DNA from: Paraburkholderia humisilvae
GTDB lineage: Bacteria; Pseudomonadota; Gammaproteobacteria; Burkholderiales; Burkholderiaceae
Assembly (NCBI RefSeq): GCF_902859855.1
Contig: NZ_CADIKH010000047.1
Span: 1 to 49,044, forward strand
Reading direction: 5' to 3'
Length of the DNA stretch: 49,044 nucleotides
Part shown: positions 1 through 8,602 of the stretch, piece by piece
How positions within the stretch are numbered: position 1 is the first letter of the stretch
How the letters are laid out: the number at the start of each line of letters is the position of its first letter
Translations under genes and position numbers: made by a program
Notes under the pieces: generated by a model
Database searches by the model: none
The model's input: the letters and a program-made list of their open reading frames with translations, nothing else
What the model was told of the DNA's origin: nothing

Positions 1-1
1 G

Positions 2-952
2 CCGATCGATACGGTCGGCCTCGTGCTGCTGATCACCTGGGTCGGTTCGCTGCAGGTCATGCTCGACAAGGGCAAAGACCTCGACTGGTTTTCATCGACG
101 ACGATCATCGCGCTCACCTTGATCGCGGTGATCGCGTTCGCGTTCTTCGTCGTCTGGGAACTGACTGCCGATCACCCGGTCGTGGACCTGTCGCTCTTCA
201 AACTGCGCAATTTCACCGGCGGGACGGTCGCGCTATCGATCGGTTACGGGCTCTACTTCGGCAACCTCGTGTTGCTGCCGCTCTGGCTGCAAACGGACAT
301 CGGCTACACGGCAACCGACGCGGGCATCATCATGGCGCCGGTCGGTCTGTTCGCCATCCTGCTGTCGCCGCTCACCGGCAAGGTGTTGCCGCGCACCGAT
401 CCGCGCTATATCGCGACCGCATCGTTTCTGGTTTTCGCGCTGTGCTTCTGGATGCGCTCACGCTATACGACGGGCGTCGATACGTTTGCACTGACGGTGC
501 CGACGCTCATCCAGGGCGTGGCGATGGCGGGTTTCTTCATTCCGCTCGTGTCGATCACGCTGTCCGGATTGCCGGGCAACCGGATTCCGGCGGCATCGGG
601 TCTGTCGAACTTCGTGCGGATCATGTGCGGCGGCATCGGCACGTCGATTTTCCAGACCGCGTGGGACCACCGGACGATTCTTCATCACACGCGGCTTGTC
701 ACGCAGGCGAATCCCTATAACCCGACGTTCGATGCGGCAGTCCAGCAGATGAACCAGCTGGGCCTGAGCCACGAACAGGCGTTCGGATTGTTCAACTCAA
801 TGGCGACGCAACAGGCGGCGCAATTGGGCGTCAACGACCTGTTCTACATTTCGGCTGGTATCTTTGTCGCGCTGATTGCGCTGATCTGGATCACGAAGCC
901 GGAGCGCTCGCACGGCGGCGATGCGGGCGCCGCGGCTTCTGCGGCACATTAA
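2..952 (+). CDS. DHA2-family (EmrB/QacA-type) MFS drug exporter, C-terminal part
   Basis: The gene is cut by the window edge; the frame is open from base 2 and gives the last 317 residues. It would be an inner-membrane proton-driven exporter of the 14-helix DHA2 family. About eight hydrophobic segments are visible, among them the stretches starting VGLVLLITW, TIIALTLIAV, GTVALSIGYG, GIIMAPVGLF, TLIQGVAMAG and the last, DLFYISAGIF. The block LQTDIGYTATDAGIIMAPVG is typical of EmrB, where it lies just after the central helices. The tail is short, Ala/Gly-rich and probably cytoplasmic. EmrB proteins usually work with an EmrA/HlyD adaptor and an outer-membrane channel, which would have to lie upstream of the window. 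Family assignment is firm; the substrate cannot be told. Confidence 0.88.
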   Translation, partial: PIDTVGLVLLITWVGSLQVMLDKGKDLDWFSSTTIIALTLIAVIAFAFFVVWELTADHPVVDLSLFKLRNFTGGTVALSIGYGLYFGNLVLLPLWLQTDIGYTATDAGIIMAPVGLFAILLSPLTGKVLPRTDPRYIATASFLVFALCFWMRSRYTTGVDTFALTVPTLIQGVAMAGFFIPLVSITLSGLPGNRIPAASGLSNFVRIMCGGIGTSIFQTAWDHRTILHHTRLVTQANPYNPTFDAAVQQMNQLGLSHEQAFGLFNSMATQQAAQLGVNDLFYISAGIFVALIALIWITKPERSHGGDAGAAASAAH

Positions 953-1170
953 GTGCACTGAGTGCACGGAATAATGCGGCAACGTGCGGACCCTATACAG
1001 CGGCGTGCTCAGACACGAACGGCCGCATCGCACCGCGAATCCGCATCGATTGTTGACGTGACTCGGTTACCGTGAGGCGGTAGATTCGTGGCGGCAATAC
1101 GCAATTGCTAGCGTTTGCGACAAGCGACACGACACCCTTCTCCTCCTGGTCAGCCATTAGCGGGTCACCC

Positions 1171-1632
1171 ATGAACAGACATTGGACAAACGGAATAGCC
1201 GCCTTCAGCGCGACGTTGATGTGCGTCGCGCTTTCCCCCGTTGCCGCGCACGCGCAAGCGGAAGTGATCAAGCCGATCAAGATCACGAAACCTGAAATCA
1301 ACGGCTCGATCTTTCAACGCAAGGGCGCGGTGCATGAGAAGAAGGACGGCAACGCAACGACGGATGTCGTAACGTTTACGTCGAAAGATGGCGGATACCA
1401 AACCGGGCTATATCAATCCGGGCCGCTGCACGAGGTCACCAAAGACTACCCGTATAACGAGTTTCTTTATTTCATCAGCGGCGGCGTCACGCTGACCTCG
1501 ACGGACGGCTCGGTGATGATCGTCCATGCGGGCGAAGGGGTCACGATTCCCCGAGGCTGGAGCGGCACCTACGATACGAAGGGCTATACGAAGCTGTACG
1601 TCACGTACAACCCGGACGACGTCAAGAAATAA
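1171..1632 (+). CDS. Exported cupin-domain protein
   Basis: This 153-residue protein begins with a clear Sec signal peptide (basic MNRHW, a hydrophobic core, then a cleavage site after AHA at about residue 28). The mature part is a single small cupin barrel. The second half carries YNEFLYFISGGVTL and GEGVTIPRGWSGTYDT, the two conserved cupin strands as found in the cupin_3/DUF861 group. The usual metal-binding histidines are not obvious, so it may bind a ligand rather than catalyse. An upstream in-frame ATG at 1105 would add 22 residues before the signal peptide, so 1171 is preferred, though no strong ribosome site precedes either. It is convergent with truB, with only 25 bases between the stops. 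The function is unknown beyond the fold. Confidence 0.8.
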   Translation: MNRHWTNGIAAFSATLMCVALSPVAAHAQAEVIKPIKITKPEINGSIFQRKGAVHEKKDGNATTDVVTFTSKDGGYQTGLYQSGPLHEVTKDYPYNEFLYFISGGVTLTSTDGSVMIVHAGEGVTIPRGWSGTYDTKGYTKLYVTYNPDDVKK

Positions 1633-1657
1633 TCGTACGGACGGCCGGACAGCGCGC

Positions 1658-2611
1658 TCAGGCCGTCGCCGTGACGATCAGCCGTTCCGGCGCGAGCACG
1701 CCGTCGCCCGCCTTCGCGACACCAAGCAGACGTCCTTCAACGGCCGCATAGACGCGCACGCGCGGCGCGCACAGCGCGGCGCCGCTGATTGACAGTTCCG
1801 CAAGACGCAACCGCTGCCCGTGCAGGAAACGGCGTGATGCTTCGGCGTCGAGCTGCACCGCGGGAAATGTGGAGAGCAGCGCATCCACCGGTTGCAGCCA
1901 GCGATCGCGATCACTTTCGGCCGCATCGGACAGCATATCGAGCGTCACCGCATGCTCGAGTGTCAGCGCGCCGACGCCGGTGCGCCGCAGCGCGATCAGA
2001 TGCGCGCCGCAGCCCAGCGCCGCACCGATATCCTCAGCCAGCGTACGCACATAAGTGCCCTTGCTGCATGTCACGCGAAATGTCACGTCCGGCCGCGCGC
2101 ACGCGATCAATTCGAGCCTGTGAATCGTGACCCGGCGCCCTTCCCGCTCGACCGTTTGTCCGGCACGCGCATATTCATAAAGGGGCTTGCCGTCGCGTTT
2201 GAGTGCCGAATACATCGGCGGAATCTGAACGATCTCGCCGCGAAATTGCGCCAGTGCGGCCGCGATGTCCGCGTCGTCGCAATGAACATCGCGTGTCTGC
2301 AGCACATCGCCTTCCGCATCGCCCGTCGACGTCGTGATGCCCAGACGCATCGTCGCCTCGTACGTCTTGTCCGCATCCAGCAGATCCTGCGAGAACTTGG
2401 TGGCCTCGCCGAAGCACAGCGGCAACAGGCCGGACGCGAGCGGATCGAGCGTGCCCGTATGTCCGGCCTTCTTCGCCTGATAGAGGCGCTTCGCGCGAAT
2501 CAGCGCATCGTTGCTCGACAGCCCGACCGGTTTGTCGAGCAACAGCACGCCGTCGAGCGCGCGGCGCGGCGCACGCGGGCGCTGCGGTGCGGAGGGAGAG
2601 GCGGTCGTCAT
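1658..2611 (-). CDS. truB: tRNA pseudouridine(55) synthase TruB
   Basis: TruB makes pseudouridine 55 in the T-loop of tRNAs, a cytoplasmic modification. The 317-residue protein has the expected length. The catalytic motif GHTGTLDPLASG places the nucleophilic aspartate at about residue 56. The following motifs YEATMRLG and SKGTYVRTLAEDIG are characteristic of the TruB catalytic domain, and the C-terminal ~70 residues fit the TruB C-terminal/PUA-like region. Translation probably starts at the ATG at 2611; a GTG at 2623 would add four residues. It lies 21 bases downstream of rbfA and is the last gene of the rimP-nusA-infB-rbfA-truB cluster. Its stop faces the convergent cupin gene. Confidence 0.97.
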   Translation of the reverse strand: MTTASPSAPQRPRAPRRALDGVLLLDKPVGLSSNDALIRAKRLYQAKKAGHTGTLDPLASGLLPLCFGEATKFSQDLLDADKTYEATMRLGITTSTGDAEGDVLQTRDVHCDDADIAAALAQFRGEIVQIPPMYSALKRDGKPLYEYARAGQTVEREGRRVTIHRLELIACARPDVTFRVTCSKGTYVRTLAEDIGAALGCGAHLIALRRTGVGALTLEHAVTLDMLSDAAESDRDRWLQPVDALLSTFPAVQLDAEASRRFLHGQRLRLAELSISGAALCAPRVRVYAAVEGRLLGVAKAGDGVLAPERLIVTATA

Positions 2612-2632
2612 GTCAGCCGGCACGTGACAGTG

Positions 2633-2998
2633 TCAGTCTTCTTTCGCGCGGTTCGCGTTCGCTTCGTCGATCAGGCGCGACATCTGCACCGCCTGCTCGA
2701 TCGTCTTGTCGTAGTGGAAATGCAGCGTCGGCACCGTGTGGATATGCAACCGCTTGAAGAGCTGGTTATGCAGATGGCCCGCCGCATGATTGAGCGCATC
2801 CTGGGTTTGCGCCGGATCGCCCGTCAGCGTCGTGAAATAGACTTTCGCGTGCGCGTAGTCCGGCGTCAACTCGACGCTCTGGATCGTGACGAGTCCTATG
2901 CGCGGGTCTTTGACCTCGCGCAGCAAATCGGACAGATCGCGTTGAATTTGATCCGCGATCTGTACGTTGCGATTGGGAGAAGTGCGTTTTTTCGGCAT
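2633..2998 (-). CDS. rbfA: Ribosome-binding factor A
   Basis: RbfA binds the maturing 30S subunit and helps 16S rRNA 5'-end processing, especially in the cold. The protein is 121 residues, the normal length. It shows the family's opening (NVQIADQIQRDLSDLLREV), the DPRIG turn and the KVYFTTLTGD strand of its KH-type fold, ending with LHFHYDKTIEQAVQMSRLID. Only a weak ribosome site precedes the ATG at 2998. It sits between infB and truB on the same strand. An intrinsic terminator-like hairpin stands in the 73-base gap after infB, so rbfA-truB may receive only part of the upstream transcription. Confidence 0.97.
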   Translation of the reverse strand: MPKKRTSPNRNVQIADQIQRDLSDLLREVKDPRIGLVTIQSVELTPDYAHAKVYFTTLTGDPAQTQDALNHAAGHLHNQLFKRLHIHTVPTLHFHYDKTIEQAVQMSRLIDEANANRAKED

Positions 2999-3012
2999 GT
3001 TCAGTCAGGCAT

Positions 3013-3057
3013 AAAAACACAGGGCGGAGCCGGCTCAGCGCCCGCTCCGCCCCTGTG
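3013..3057 (-). terminator. Intrinsic terminator between infB and rbfA
   Basis: Read on the minus strand, two arms (3044-3057 and 3018-3030, matching over about 13 pairs with one bulge) enclose a 13-base loop and are followed directly by five U residues at 3013-3017. This has the form of a Rho-independent terminator just downstream of the infB stop. Since rbfA and truB lie beyond it on the same strand, it may be a partial, dose-setting terminator. Confidence 0.7.
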
Positions 3058-3071
3058 GCGCGGCGCTCCGG

Positions 3072-5996
3072 TTACAGCGTACGCGCGACTTCGGTGACCT
3101 CGAAAACTTCGAACTGGTCGCCTTCCACGATGTCGTTGAAGTTCTTCACCGACATACCGCACTCGAAGCCCTGGCGCACTTCACGGACGTCGTCCTTGAA
3201 GCGCTTGAGCGAATCGAGCTCGCCGGTGTGAATGACGACGTTGTTGCGCAGCACGCGCACCGACGACGACCGCTTGACGACACCATCGGTGACCATACAG
3301 CCCGCCACCGTACCGACCTTCGGCACCTTGAACACCTGGCGCACTTCGACCATGCCGGTCACGACCTCGCGTTTCTCCGGCGCGAGCATGCCGGACATCG
3401 CAGCCTTAACCTCATCCACTGCGTCGTAGATGATGTTGTAGTAGCGGATGTCGACGCCATTCGTTTCCGCGAGCTTGCGCGCCTGCGCATCGGCCCGCGT
3501 GTTGAAGCCGACGATCACCGCCTTGGACGCGGTCGCGAGGTTGACGTCCGATTCGCTGATGCCGCCGACCGCGCCGTGCACGATCTGCACGCGCACTTCG
3601 TCGGTGGACAGTTTGAGCAGCGCCTGCACCAGCGCTTCCTGCGAACCCTGCACGTCCGCCTTGACGATGAGCGGCAGGTTCTGCACTTCGCCTTCGCCCA
3701 TCTGCTCGAGCATGTTTTCGAGCTTCGCGGCCTGCTGCTTCGCAAGCTTGACGTCGCGGAACTTGCCCTGACGGAACAACGCGATTTCGCGCGCCTTGCG
3801 GTCGTCCGGCATCACGATCATCTCTTCGCCCGCGGCCGGCACTTCCGACAGGCCCTGGATTTCGACCGGAATCGACGGACCTGCCGACTTCGTCGCCTTG
3901 CCGGTTTCGTCGAGCATCGCGCGCACACGGCCATAGGCACTGCCGGCCAGCACGACGTCGCCGCGGTTCAGCGTACCGGACTGCACGAGGATCGTCGCGA
4001 CCGGGCCCTTGCCCTTGTCGAGTTTCGCTTCGATCACGAGGCCCTTCGCGGGCGCCTCGACCGGCGCCTTCAGTTCAAGCACTTCGGCCTGCAGCAACAC
4101 GTTTTCCAGCAGGTCGTCGATACCCTGACCGGTCTTCGCCGACACCGGCACGAACGGCGAATCGCCACCGTACTCTTCCGGCACGACGCCTTCCGCGACG
4201 AGTTCCTGCTTGACGCGCTCCGGATTCGCTTCGGCCTTGTCGATCTTGTTGATCGCGACGACCAGCGGCACCCCGCCCGCCTTCGCGTGCGAGATGGCTT
4301 CCTTCGTCTGCGGCATCACGCCGTCATCGGCGGCGACCACGAGAATCACGATATCGGTCGCCTTGGCGCCGCGTGCACGCATTGCCGTGAACGCTTCGTG
4401 ACCCGGCGTATCGAGGAACGTGATCACGCCGCGCGGCGTTTCGACGTGGTACGCGCCGATATGCTGCGTAATGCCGCCCGCTTCGCCGGCCGCGACCTTC
4501 GCGCGCCGGATGTAGTCGAGCAGCGACGTCTTGCCGTGGTCGACGTGACCCATCACCGTGACAACCGGCGGACGCGGCAGCGCTTCCGCGTCGGTCGCTT
4601 CGCCTTCGACCAGCATCGCTTCCGGATCGTCGAGCTTCGCGGCCACCGCGTGGTGCCCCAGCTCTTCGACGACGATCATCGCGGTTTCCTGGTCGAGCAT
4701 CTGGTTGATCGTGACCATCTGGCCGAGCTTCATCATCACCTTGATGACTTCCGAAGCCTTCACCGACATCTTGTGCGCGAGGTCGGCCACCGTGATGGTT
4801 TCCGGCACATGCACTTCACGCACGATCGGCTCGGTCGGCGCCTGGAATGTGGTGCTGGCTTCCTGATGCTTGCCACGACCCTTCGGTCCGCCACGCCAGC
4901 CGCGATCGACGCCGCCGCTCGTGTCGCCGCGCGTCTTGATGCCGCGGCGCTTGGCCGCATCGTCCTGCCAGCCGCCGGCCTTGCCGCCGGCTTTCTTCTT
5001 GTCACCGCTGGGCGCCGACGGTGCCGACGGCGTCGCCGACGGTGCCGCTGCGGCAGGCTTCTTCGCCGCCGGGCGCGCCGCCGGTGCTTCGCCAGCCGGG
5101 CGCGCGGGCTTATGCAGCGTGCCCTTCGCCTCGGCCGTCTTCGGCGGCTCAACGGGTTTCTGCGCCGCCGCCGGCTCCGGTGCTTTCGCCTGCGCTGCCT
5201 TGCGCGGCGTGCTCATCATTTCGCGAATCGCGCGCGCTTCGGCTTCCGCCGCCGCACGACGCTTCGCAATCTCTTCCTGCTCGGCGCGCGCCTTCTCGGA
5301 CGCCGCACGCGCGGCATCCTCGGCCTTCTTCGCCGCTTCGCGCTGCGCCGCGCGTTCCGCTGCCGCGCGCTCGTCTTCCTGTTCCTGATCGGCGGCACGC
5401 TCTGCTTCCGCCTGCTGCTCGCGTGCAGCCGCTTCGGCCATCGCCGCGGCGCGCTTCTTCGCCGCCTCTTCCTCCGCGCGCTGACGCTGCGCCTCAGCCG
5501 CCTGTTCGCGCGCCTGGCGCTCGGCCTCTTCACGCTCGAGGCGCTCCTGGCGCTCCTTCAGCTCCTGCGCCTGCTGCGCAAGCAGCTCGGCCTGCTGGCG
5601 CGCTTCTTCCTCGCGACGCTGCAATTCGAGTTCTTCGGCCTCGACCTCGGCGGTAGCCGCATGAGCAGGGGCGTGCTCACCGTGCTCGGCCGATTCATCA
5701 CGGCGGACAAAGGTGCGCTTCTTGCGAACTTCGACCTGAATGGTGCGAGCCTTACCCGTCGCGTCGGACTGCTTGATTTCCGACGTGTGCCGTCGCGTGA
5801 GCGTGATCTTGCGCTTGTCGGCGTCCTGCGAGCCGTGCGACTTGCGCAAGTGGTCGAGCAGACGCGCCTTGTCGGTCTCCGACAAGGCATCATCCTCACT
5901 CGCTTTCTGTACGCCCGCCGCCTGCAGCTGCTCGAGCAGCACGCCTGCAGGCATTTTCAGTTCCGCGGCAAATTGGGCTACGTTGTTACTCGCCAT
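3072..5996 (-). CDS. infB: Translation initiation factor IF-2
   Basis: IF-2 is the GTPase that brings fMet-tRNA to the 30S subunit and promotes subunit joining. The 974-residue protein has an N-terminal IF2_N motif (residues 1-50), a long charged Ala/Glu/Arg-rich and then Ala/Pro/Lys-rich linker (about 110-390), and a second IF2_N segment (VADLAHKMSVKASEVIKVMM, near 405). The G domain follows with G1 GHVDHGKTS near 482, G3 DTPGHEAF, G4 NKIDKA and G5 SAKTG, then the beta-barrel and C-terminal fMet-tRNA-binding domains. AGAGGA precedes the ATG at 5996. It lies 122 bases after nusA and before rbfA. The long low-complexity linker is usual for betaproteobacterial IF-2. Confidence 0.98.
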   Translation of the reverse strand: MASNNVAQFAAELKMPAGVLLEQLQAAGVQKASEDDALSETDKARLLDHLRKSHGSQDADKRKITLTRRHTSEIKQSDATGKARTIQVEVRKKRTFVRRDESAEHGEHAPAHAATAEVEAEELELQRREEEARQQAELLAQQAQELKERQERLEREEAERQAREQAAEAQRQRAEEEAAKKRAAAMAEAAAREQQAEAERAADQEQEDERAAAERAAQREAAKKAEDAARAASEKARAEQEEIAKRRAAAEAEARAIREMMSTPRKAAQAKAPEPAAAQKPVEPPKTAEAKGTLHKPARPAGEAPAARPAAKKPAAAAPSATPSAPSAPSGDKKKAGGKAGGWQDDAAKRRGIKTRGDTSGGVDRGWRGGPKGRGKHQEASTTFQAPTEPIVREVHVPETITVADLAHKMSVKASEVIKVMMKLGQMVTINQMLDQETAMIVVEELGHHAVAAKLDDPEAMLVEGEATDAEALPRPPVVTVMGHVDHGKTSLLDYIRRAKVAAGEAGGITQHIGAYHVETPRGVITFLDTPGHEAFTAMRARGAKATDIVILVVAADDGVMPQTKEAISHAKAGGVPLVVAINKIDKAEANPERVKQELVAEGVVPEEYGGDSPFVPVSAKTGQGIDDLLENVLLQAEVLELKAPVEAPAKGLVIEAKLDKGKGPVATILVQSGTLNRGDVVLAGSAYGRVRAMLDETGKATKSAGPSIPVEIQGLSEVPAAGEEMIVMPDDRKAREIALFRQGKFRDVKLAKQQAAKLENMLEQMGEGEVQNLPLIVKADVQGSQEALVQALLKLSTDEVRVQIVHGAVGGISESDVNLATASKAVIVGFNTRADAQARKLAETNGVDIRYYNIIYDAVDEVKAAMSGMLAPEKREVVTGMVEVRQVFKVPKVGTVAGCMVTDGVVKRSSSVRVLRNNVVIHTGELDSLKRFKDDVREVRQGFECGMSVKNFNDIVEGDQFEVFEVTEVARTL

Positions 5997-6118
5997 TCAT
6001 TCCTCTTAGTGCAAGGACCGATTCCTTGCGGTTAGCATCGGGTCGTGCGGCCATGCGGCCTTGATACACATCAAAGCCTGCCGCGTTCAGGTCAGTGGTT
6101 CATGGTCATGTCACTTTG

Positions 6119-7594
6119 TCACTGGAACCAGTGTTCACGGGCCTTCATGATCAACGCCTTCGCGGCGTCCTCTTCCATGCCGGTCATTTCAACCAGCTCA
6201 TCTACTGCCAGTTCCGCCAGATCGTCGCGCGTTTGCACCTGATGTTCGGCGAGCTTCGCGAGCAGATCGGCATCCATGCCGTCGAGGCTCTTCAGATCGA
6301 GCGCCACGCCCTCGACCTTCTCCTCGTTCGCGATCGCCATCGTCAGCAGCGCATCGCGCGCGCGGTTACGCAACTCGTGAACCGTGTCTTCGTCGAATGC
6401 CTCGATTTCGAGCATCTCGTTGAGCGGCACATAAGCGATCTCTTCGAGGCTCGTGAAGCCTTCGTCGATCAGGATGTCGGCGACTTCCTCGTCGACATCG
6501 AGACGCGCCATGAACAGGTCACGCAGGACACTGCGTTCCTGATTCTGCTTTTGCGCAGACTCGTCCGGCGTCATGATGTTGATCTGCCAGCCGGTCAATT
6601 CGCTAGCAAGACGCACGTTCTGGCCGCTGCGGCCGATAGCGACCGCCAGTTCGTTTTCGTCGACGACGACGTCCATCGAGTGCTTTTCTTCGTCGACGAC
6701 GATCGACTGGACGGCTGCCGGCGCAAGGGCGCCGATCACAAACTGGGCGGGATCTTCCGACCATAGCACGATGTCGACGTTTTCGCCACCCAGCTCATTT
6801 CGCACGGCCTGCACGCGCGAGCCGCGAATGCCGACGCAGGTGCCGATCGGATCGATGCGCTTGTCATACGCGATCACGCCGATCTTCGCGCGCACGCCTG
6901 GATCGCGCGCCGCCGCCTTGATCTCGAGCAGCCCTTGTTCGATCTCCGGCACTTCCATCTCGAACAGCTTCATCAGAAACTCGGGCGCGGTGCGCGACAA
7001 CTCGATCTGCGGACCGCGCGCGGTGCGGTCGACCTTCGCGATATACGCGCGCACGCGGTCGCCGACGCGCAGGTTTTCCTTCGGAATCAGCTGGTCGCGG
7101 CGCAACAGCGCCTCGACACGGCCCGATTCGACAATGAAGTTGCCTTTGTCGAGCCGCTTGACCGTGCCGGTCATGATACTTTCGCCGCGCTCGAGGAAGT
7201 CGTTAAGGATCTGCTCGCGCTCCGCGTCGCGAACCTTCTGCAGAATCACCTGTTTCGCGGCCTGCGCGCCGATACGGCCGAATTCGATCGACGGCACGGG
7301 TTCTTCCAGGAAGTCGTCGATTTGCGCATCGGGCTTCTGCTCGCGCGCTTCGAACAGCAGGATTTCCTGGTCCGGCTCCTGCAGACCCGCTTCGTCGGGC
7401 ACCACGCGCCAACGGCGGAACGTTTCGTGCTCGCCGCTCTCACGGTCGATATGAACGCGGATGTCCGCGTCCTCGTCGAAGAGTTTCTTGGATGCCGAGG
7501 CGAGCGCCGCTTCCAGTGCGGCAAATACGACGTCCTTGTCGACGTTCTTCTCGCGTGCCAGCGCATCCACCAGCATCAACACTTCGCGACTCAT
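6119..7594 (-). CDS. nusA: Transcription termination/antitermination factor NusA
   Basis: NusA binds RNA polymerase and nascent RNA and modulates pausing, termination and rRNA antitermination. The 491-residue protein has the N-terminal polymerase-binding domain (about 1-125), an S1 domain (GERIMTG-like region reading RGESIMTGTVKRLD, near 135-200), two KH domains (including GTCVGIRGSRVQAVRNELGGE and VAIGRSGQNVRLASELTGW) and two acidic C-terminal helical repeats. Such repeats occur in E. coli-type NusA. AGGAG lies nine bases before the ATG. The start overlaps the rimP stop as ATGA, so translation of the two is probably coupled. It is followed by infB in the same operon. Confidence 0.98.
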   Translation of the reverse strand: MSREVLMLVDALAREKNVDKDVVFAALEAALASASKKLFDEDADIRVHIDRESGEHETFRRWRVVPDEAGLQEPDQEILLFEAREQKPDAQIDDFLEEPVPSIEFGRIGAQAAKQVILQKVRDAEREQILNDFLERGESIMTGTVKRLDKGNFIVESGRVEALLRRDQLIPKENLRVGDRVRAYIAKVDRTARGPQIELSRTAPEFLMKLFEMEVPEIEQGLLEIKAAARDPGVRAKIGVIAYDKRIDPIGTCVGIRGSRVQAVRNELGGENVDIVLWSEDPAQFVIGALAPAAVQSIVVDEEKHSMDVVVDENELAVAIGRSGQNVRLASELTGWQINIMTPDESAQKQNQERSVLRDLFMARLDVDEEVADILIDEGFTSLEEIAYVPLNEMLEIEAFDEDTVHELRNRARDALLTMAIANEEKVEGVALDLKSLDGMDADLLAKLAEHQVQTRDDLAELAVDELVEMTGMEEDAAKALIMKAREHWFQ

Positions 7595-8049
7595 TGTTTG
7601 CGGCTCCTAAAGTCAACTTTCGGAACGAGGCGTGCTTTATCGATATCCGCCAGCGTGAAATCCAGCATGGCGGCGCCTTCCTTCCCTTCAAATTCAAGAC
7701 CGATCGTCTCGCCTTGCGGAGCATGCAAAATACCCCGGTACGATTTACGTCCGTCCAATGGCCTTTTTAACGTGATCACCGCCTCGCTGCCCGCGAAGCG
7801 TTCGAAATCCGCCAGTTTCTTGAGCGGCCGGTCGAGCCCCGGCGACGATACTTCGAGCCGCTCGTAATCGATGTTCTCGACCGTCAGAACGTGCTGGAGC
7901 TGACGCGTGACCTTTTCGCAATCTTCGATCGCGATGCCGGCAGGCTGGTCGATATACACAGTCAGCATGCCGCGCCCGGTGCGCTCAAGATCGACGAACT
8001 CGTAGCCAAGGCCCACGACCGTCGTTTCAATCAGTTCCGTCAATTGCAC
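7591..8049 (-). CDS. rimP: Ribosome maturation factor RimP
   Basis: RimP is needed for late maturation of the 30S subunit. The 152-residue protein starts VQLTELIETTVVGLGYEFVD and contains the conserved VSSPGLDRPL turn and a C-terminal SH3-like barrel ending near FTLADIDKARLVPKVDF. The GTG at 8049 is chosen as start because AGAGGG stands just before it and the homology begins there; the longer open frame reaching 8265 would run into the leader and its terminator. The stop overlaps the nusA start. The gene heads the rimP-nusA-infB-rbfA-truB cluster and is preceded by a 5' leader with its own promoter. Confidence 0.96.
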   Translation of the reverse strand: MQLTELIETTVVGLGYEFVDLERTGRGMLTVYIDQPAGIAIEDCEKVTRQLQHVLTVENIDYERLEVSSPGLDRPLKKLADFERFAGSEAVITLKRPLDGRKSYRGILHAPQGETIGLEFEGKEGAAMLDFTLADIDKARLVPKVDFRSRKQ

Positions 8050-8263
8050 AATGCCCTCTAGATGTTCGCGCGGCGCGCCTGCCGGGTTGCCACAGACGGA
8101 GTTGCCGCAGTGGGGTTGCCCGGCGAGGTTGCCGGAACCTGCCACAAAGCTGCCATCGAACACCACCACAGCGGGCCGCGCCAGGCCGACGCGCGTTGTG
8201 CTTTCCGTGCTTCCCGGGATGCCGAACCACATGTCGTACGCATTGATTGCGAACTTGCGCGGC

Positions 8264-8288
8264 AAAAAAAAATGGGCGAAACGCCCAT
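8264..8288 (-). terminator. Intrinsic terminator/attenuator in the rimP leader
   Basis: On the minus strand a perfect seven-pair stem (ATGGGCG with CGCCCAT, three-base loop, 8272-8288) is followed by eight to nine U residues (8264-8272). It is a strong Rho-independent terminator. It lies about 70-95 bases after the predicted start site of the rimP promoter and 215 bases before rimP. It could therefore end a short leader RNA (attenuation), or stop read-through from rluB 315 bases upstream. Confidence 0.85.
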
Positions 8289-8357
8289 CATCTTATTGCC
8301 GGTGGTCGCACCTGAGCCGCACGCAGAAACCAGACTCGCAACCGCACGCCCAGCGAC
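8264..8357 (-). ncRNA. Putative ~94-nt leader RNA of the rimP-nusA-infB operon
   Basis: A sigma-70-type promoter and an intrinsic terminator bracket about 94 bases with no convincing reading frame. The product would be a short terminated leader, with full-length operon mRNA arising by read-through. In E. coli the corresponding operon begins with a tRNA gene (metY); no tRNA fold is seen here. Whether this is a regulated attenuator or a free small RNA cannot be decided from sequence. Confidence 0.4.
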
Positions 8358-8363
8358 TTTGTG

Positions 8364-8392
8364 ATTGTAGCCATTTTTCAGGACAAACGCAA
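8364..8392 (-). promoter_or_regulatory. Sigma-70-type promoter for rimP operon
   Basis: On the minus strand TTGCGT (8387-8392) and TACAAT (8364-8369) are separated by exactly 17 bases. The expected start site is near 8357. It points into the leader and the rimP-nusA-infB genes. Confidence 0.65.
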
Positions 8393-8602
8393 ACCGCGAA
8401 GCCGCCGGGAGGCGCATTCGCGCTTGCTTCAGCGTCAATCGAGGGGGAAAAGCAAAAAGGCGTGGCGGAAAGGATCGGGATCGGCCGACAACGTTTGAAG
8501 GTGTTTGGCGCCCTTTATTCCAGTTAACTCGCGCCAGGCCCGTAGGCCGCGTCATCCGGCCCGTGGACCTCGCTCCGACTACGCGTGATCCACGCCACGC
8601 GC

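Noticed and set aside
953..967. Inverted repeat GTGCAC-TGA-GTGCAC after the MFS stop
   Set aside because: Six-base arms of a common palindromic hexamer with a three-base loop and no U-run; too weak to call.
3228..6035. A 935-codon open frame on the plus strand opposite infB
   Set aside because: It mirrors infB codon for codon, is full of His/Arg/Asp from the complement of GC-rich codons, and has no family features. It is an antisense shadow.
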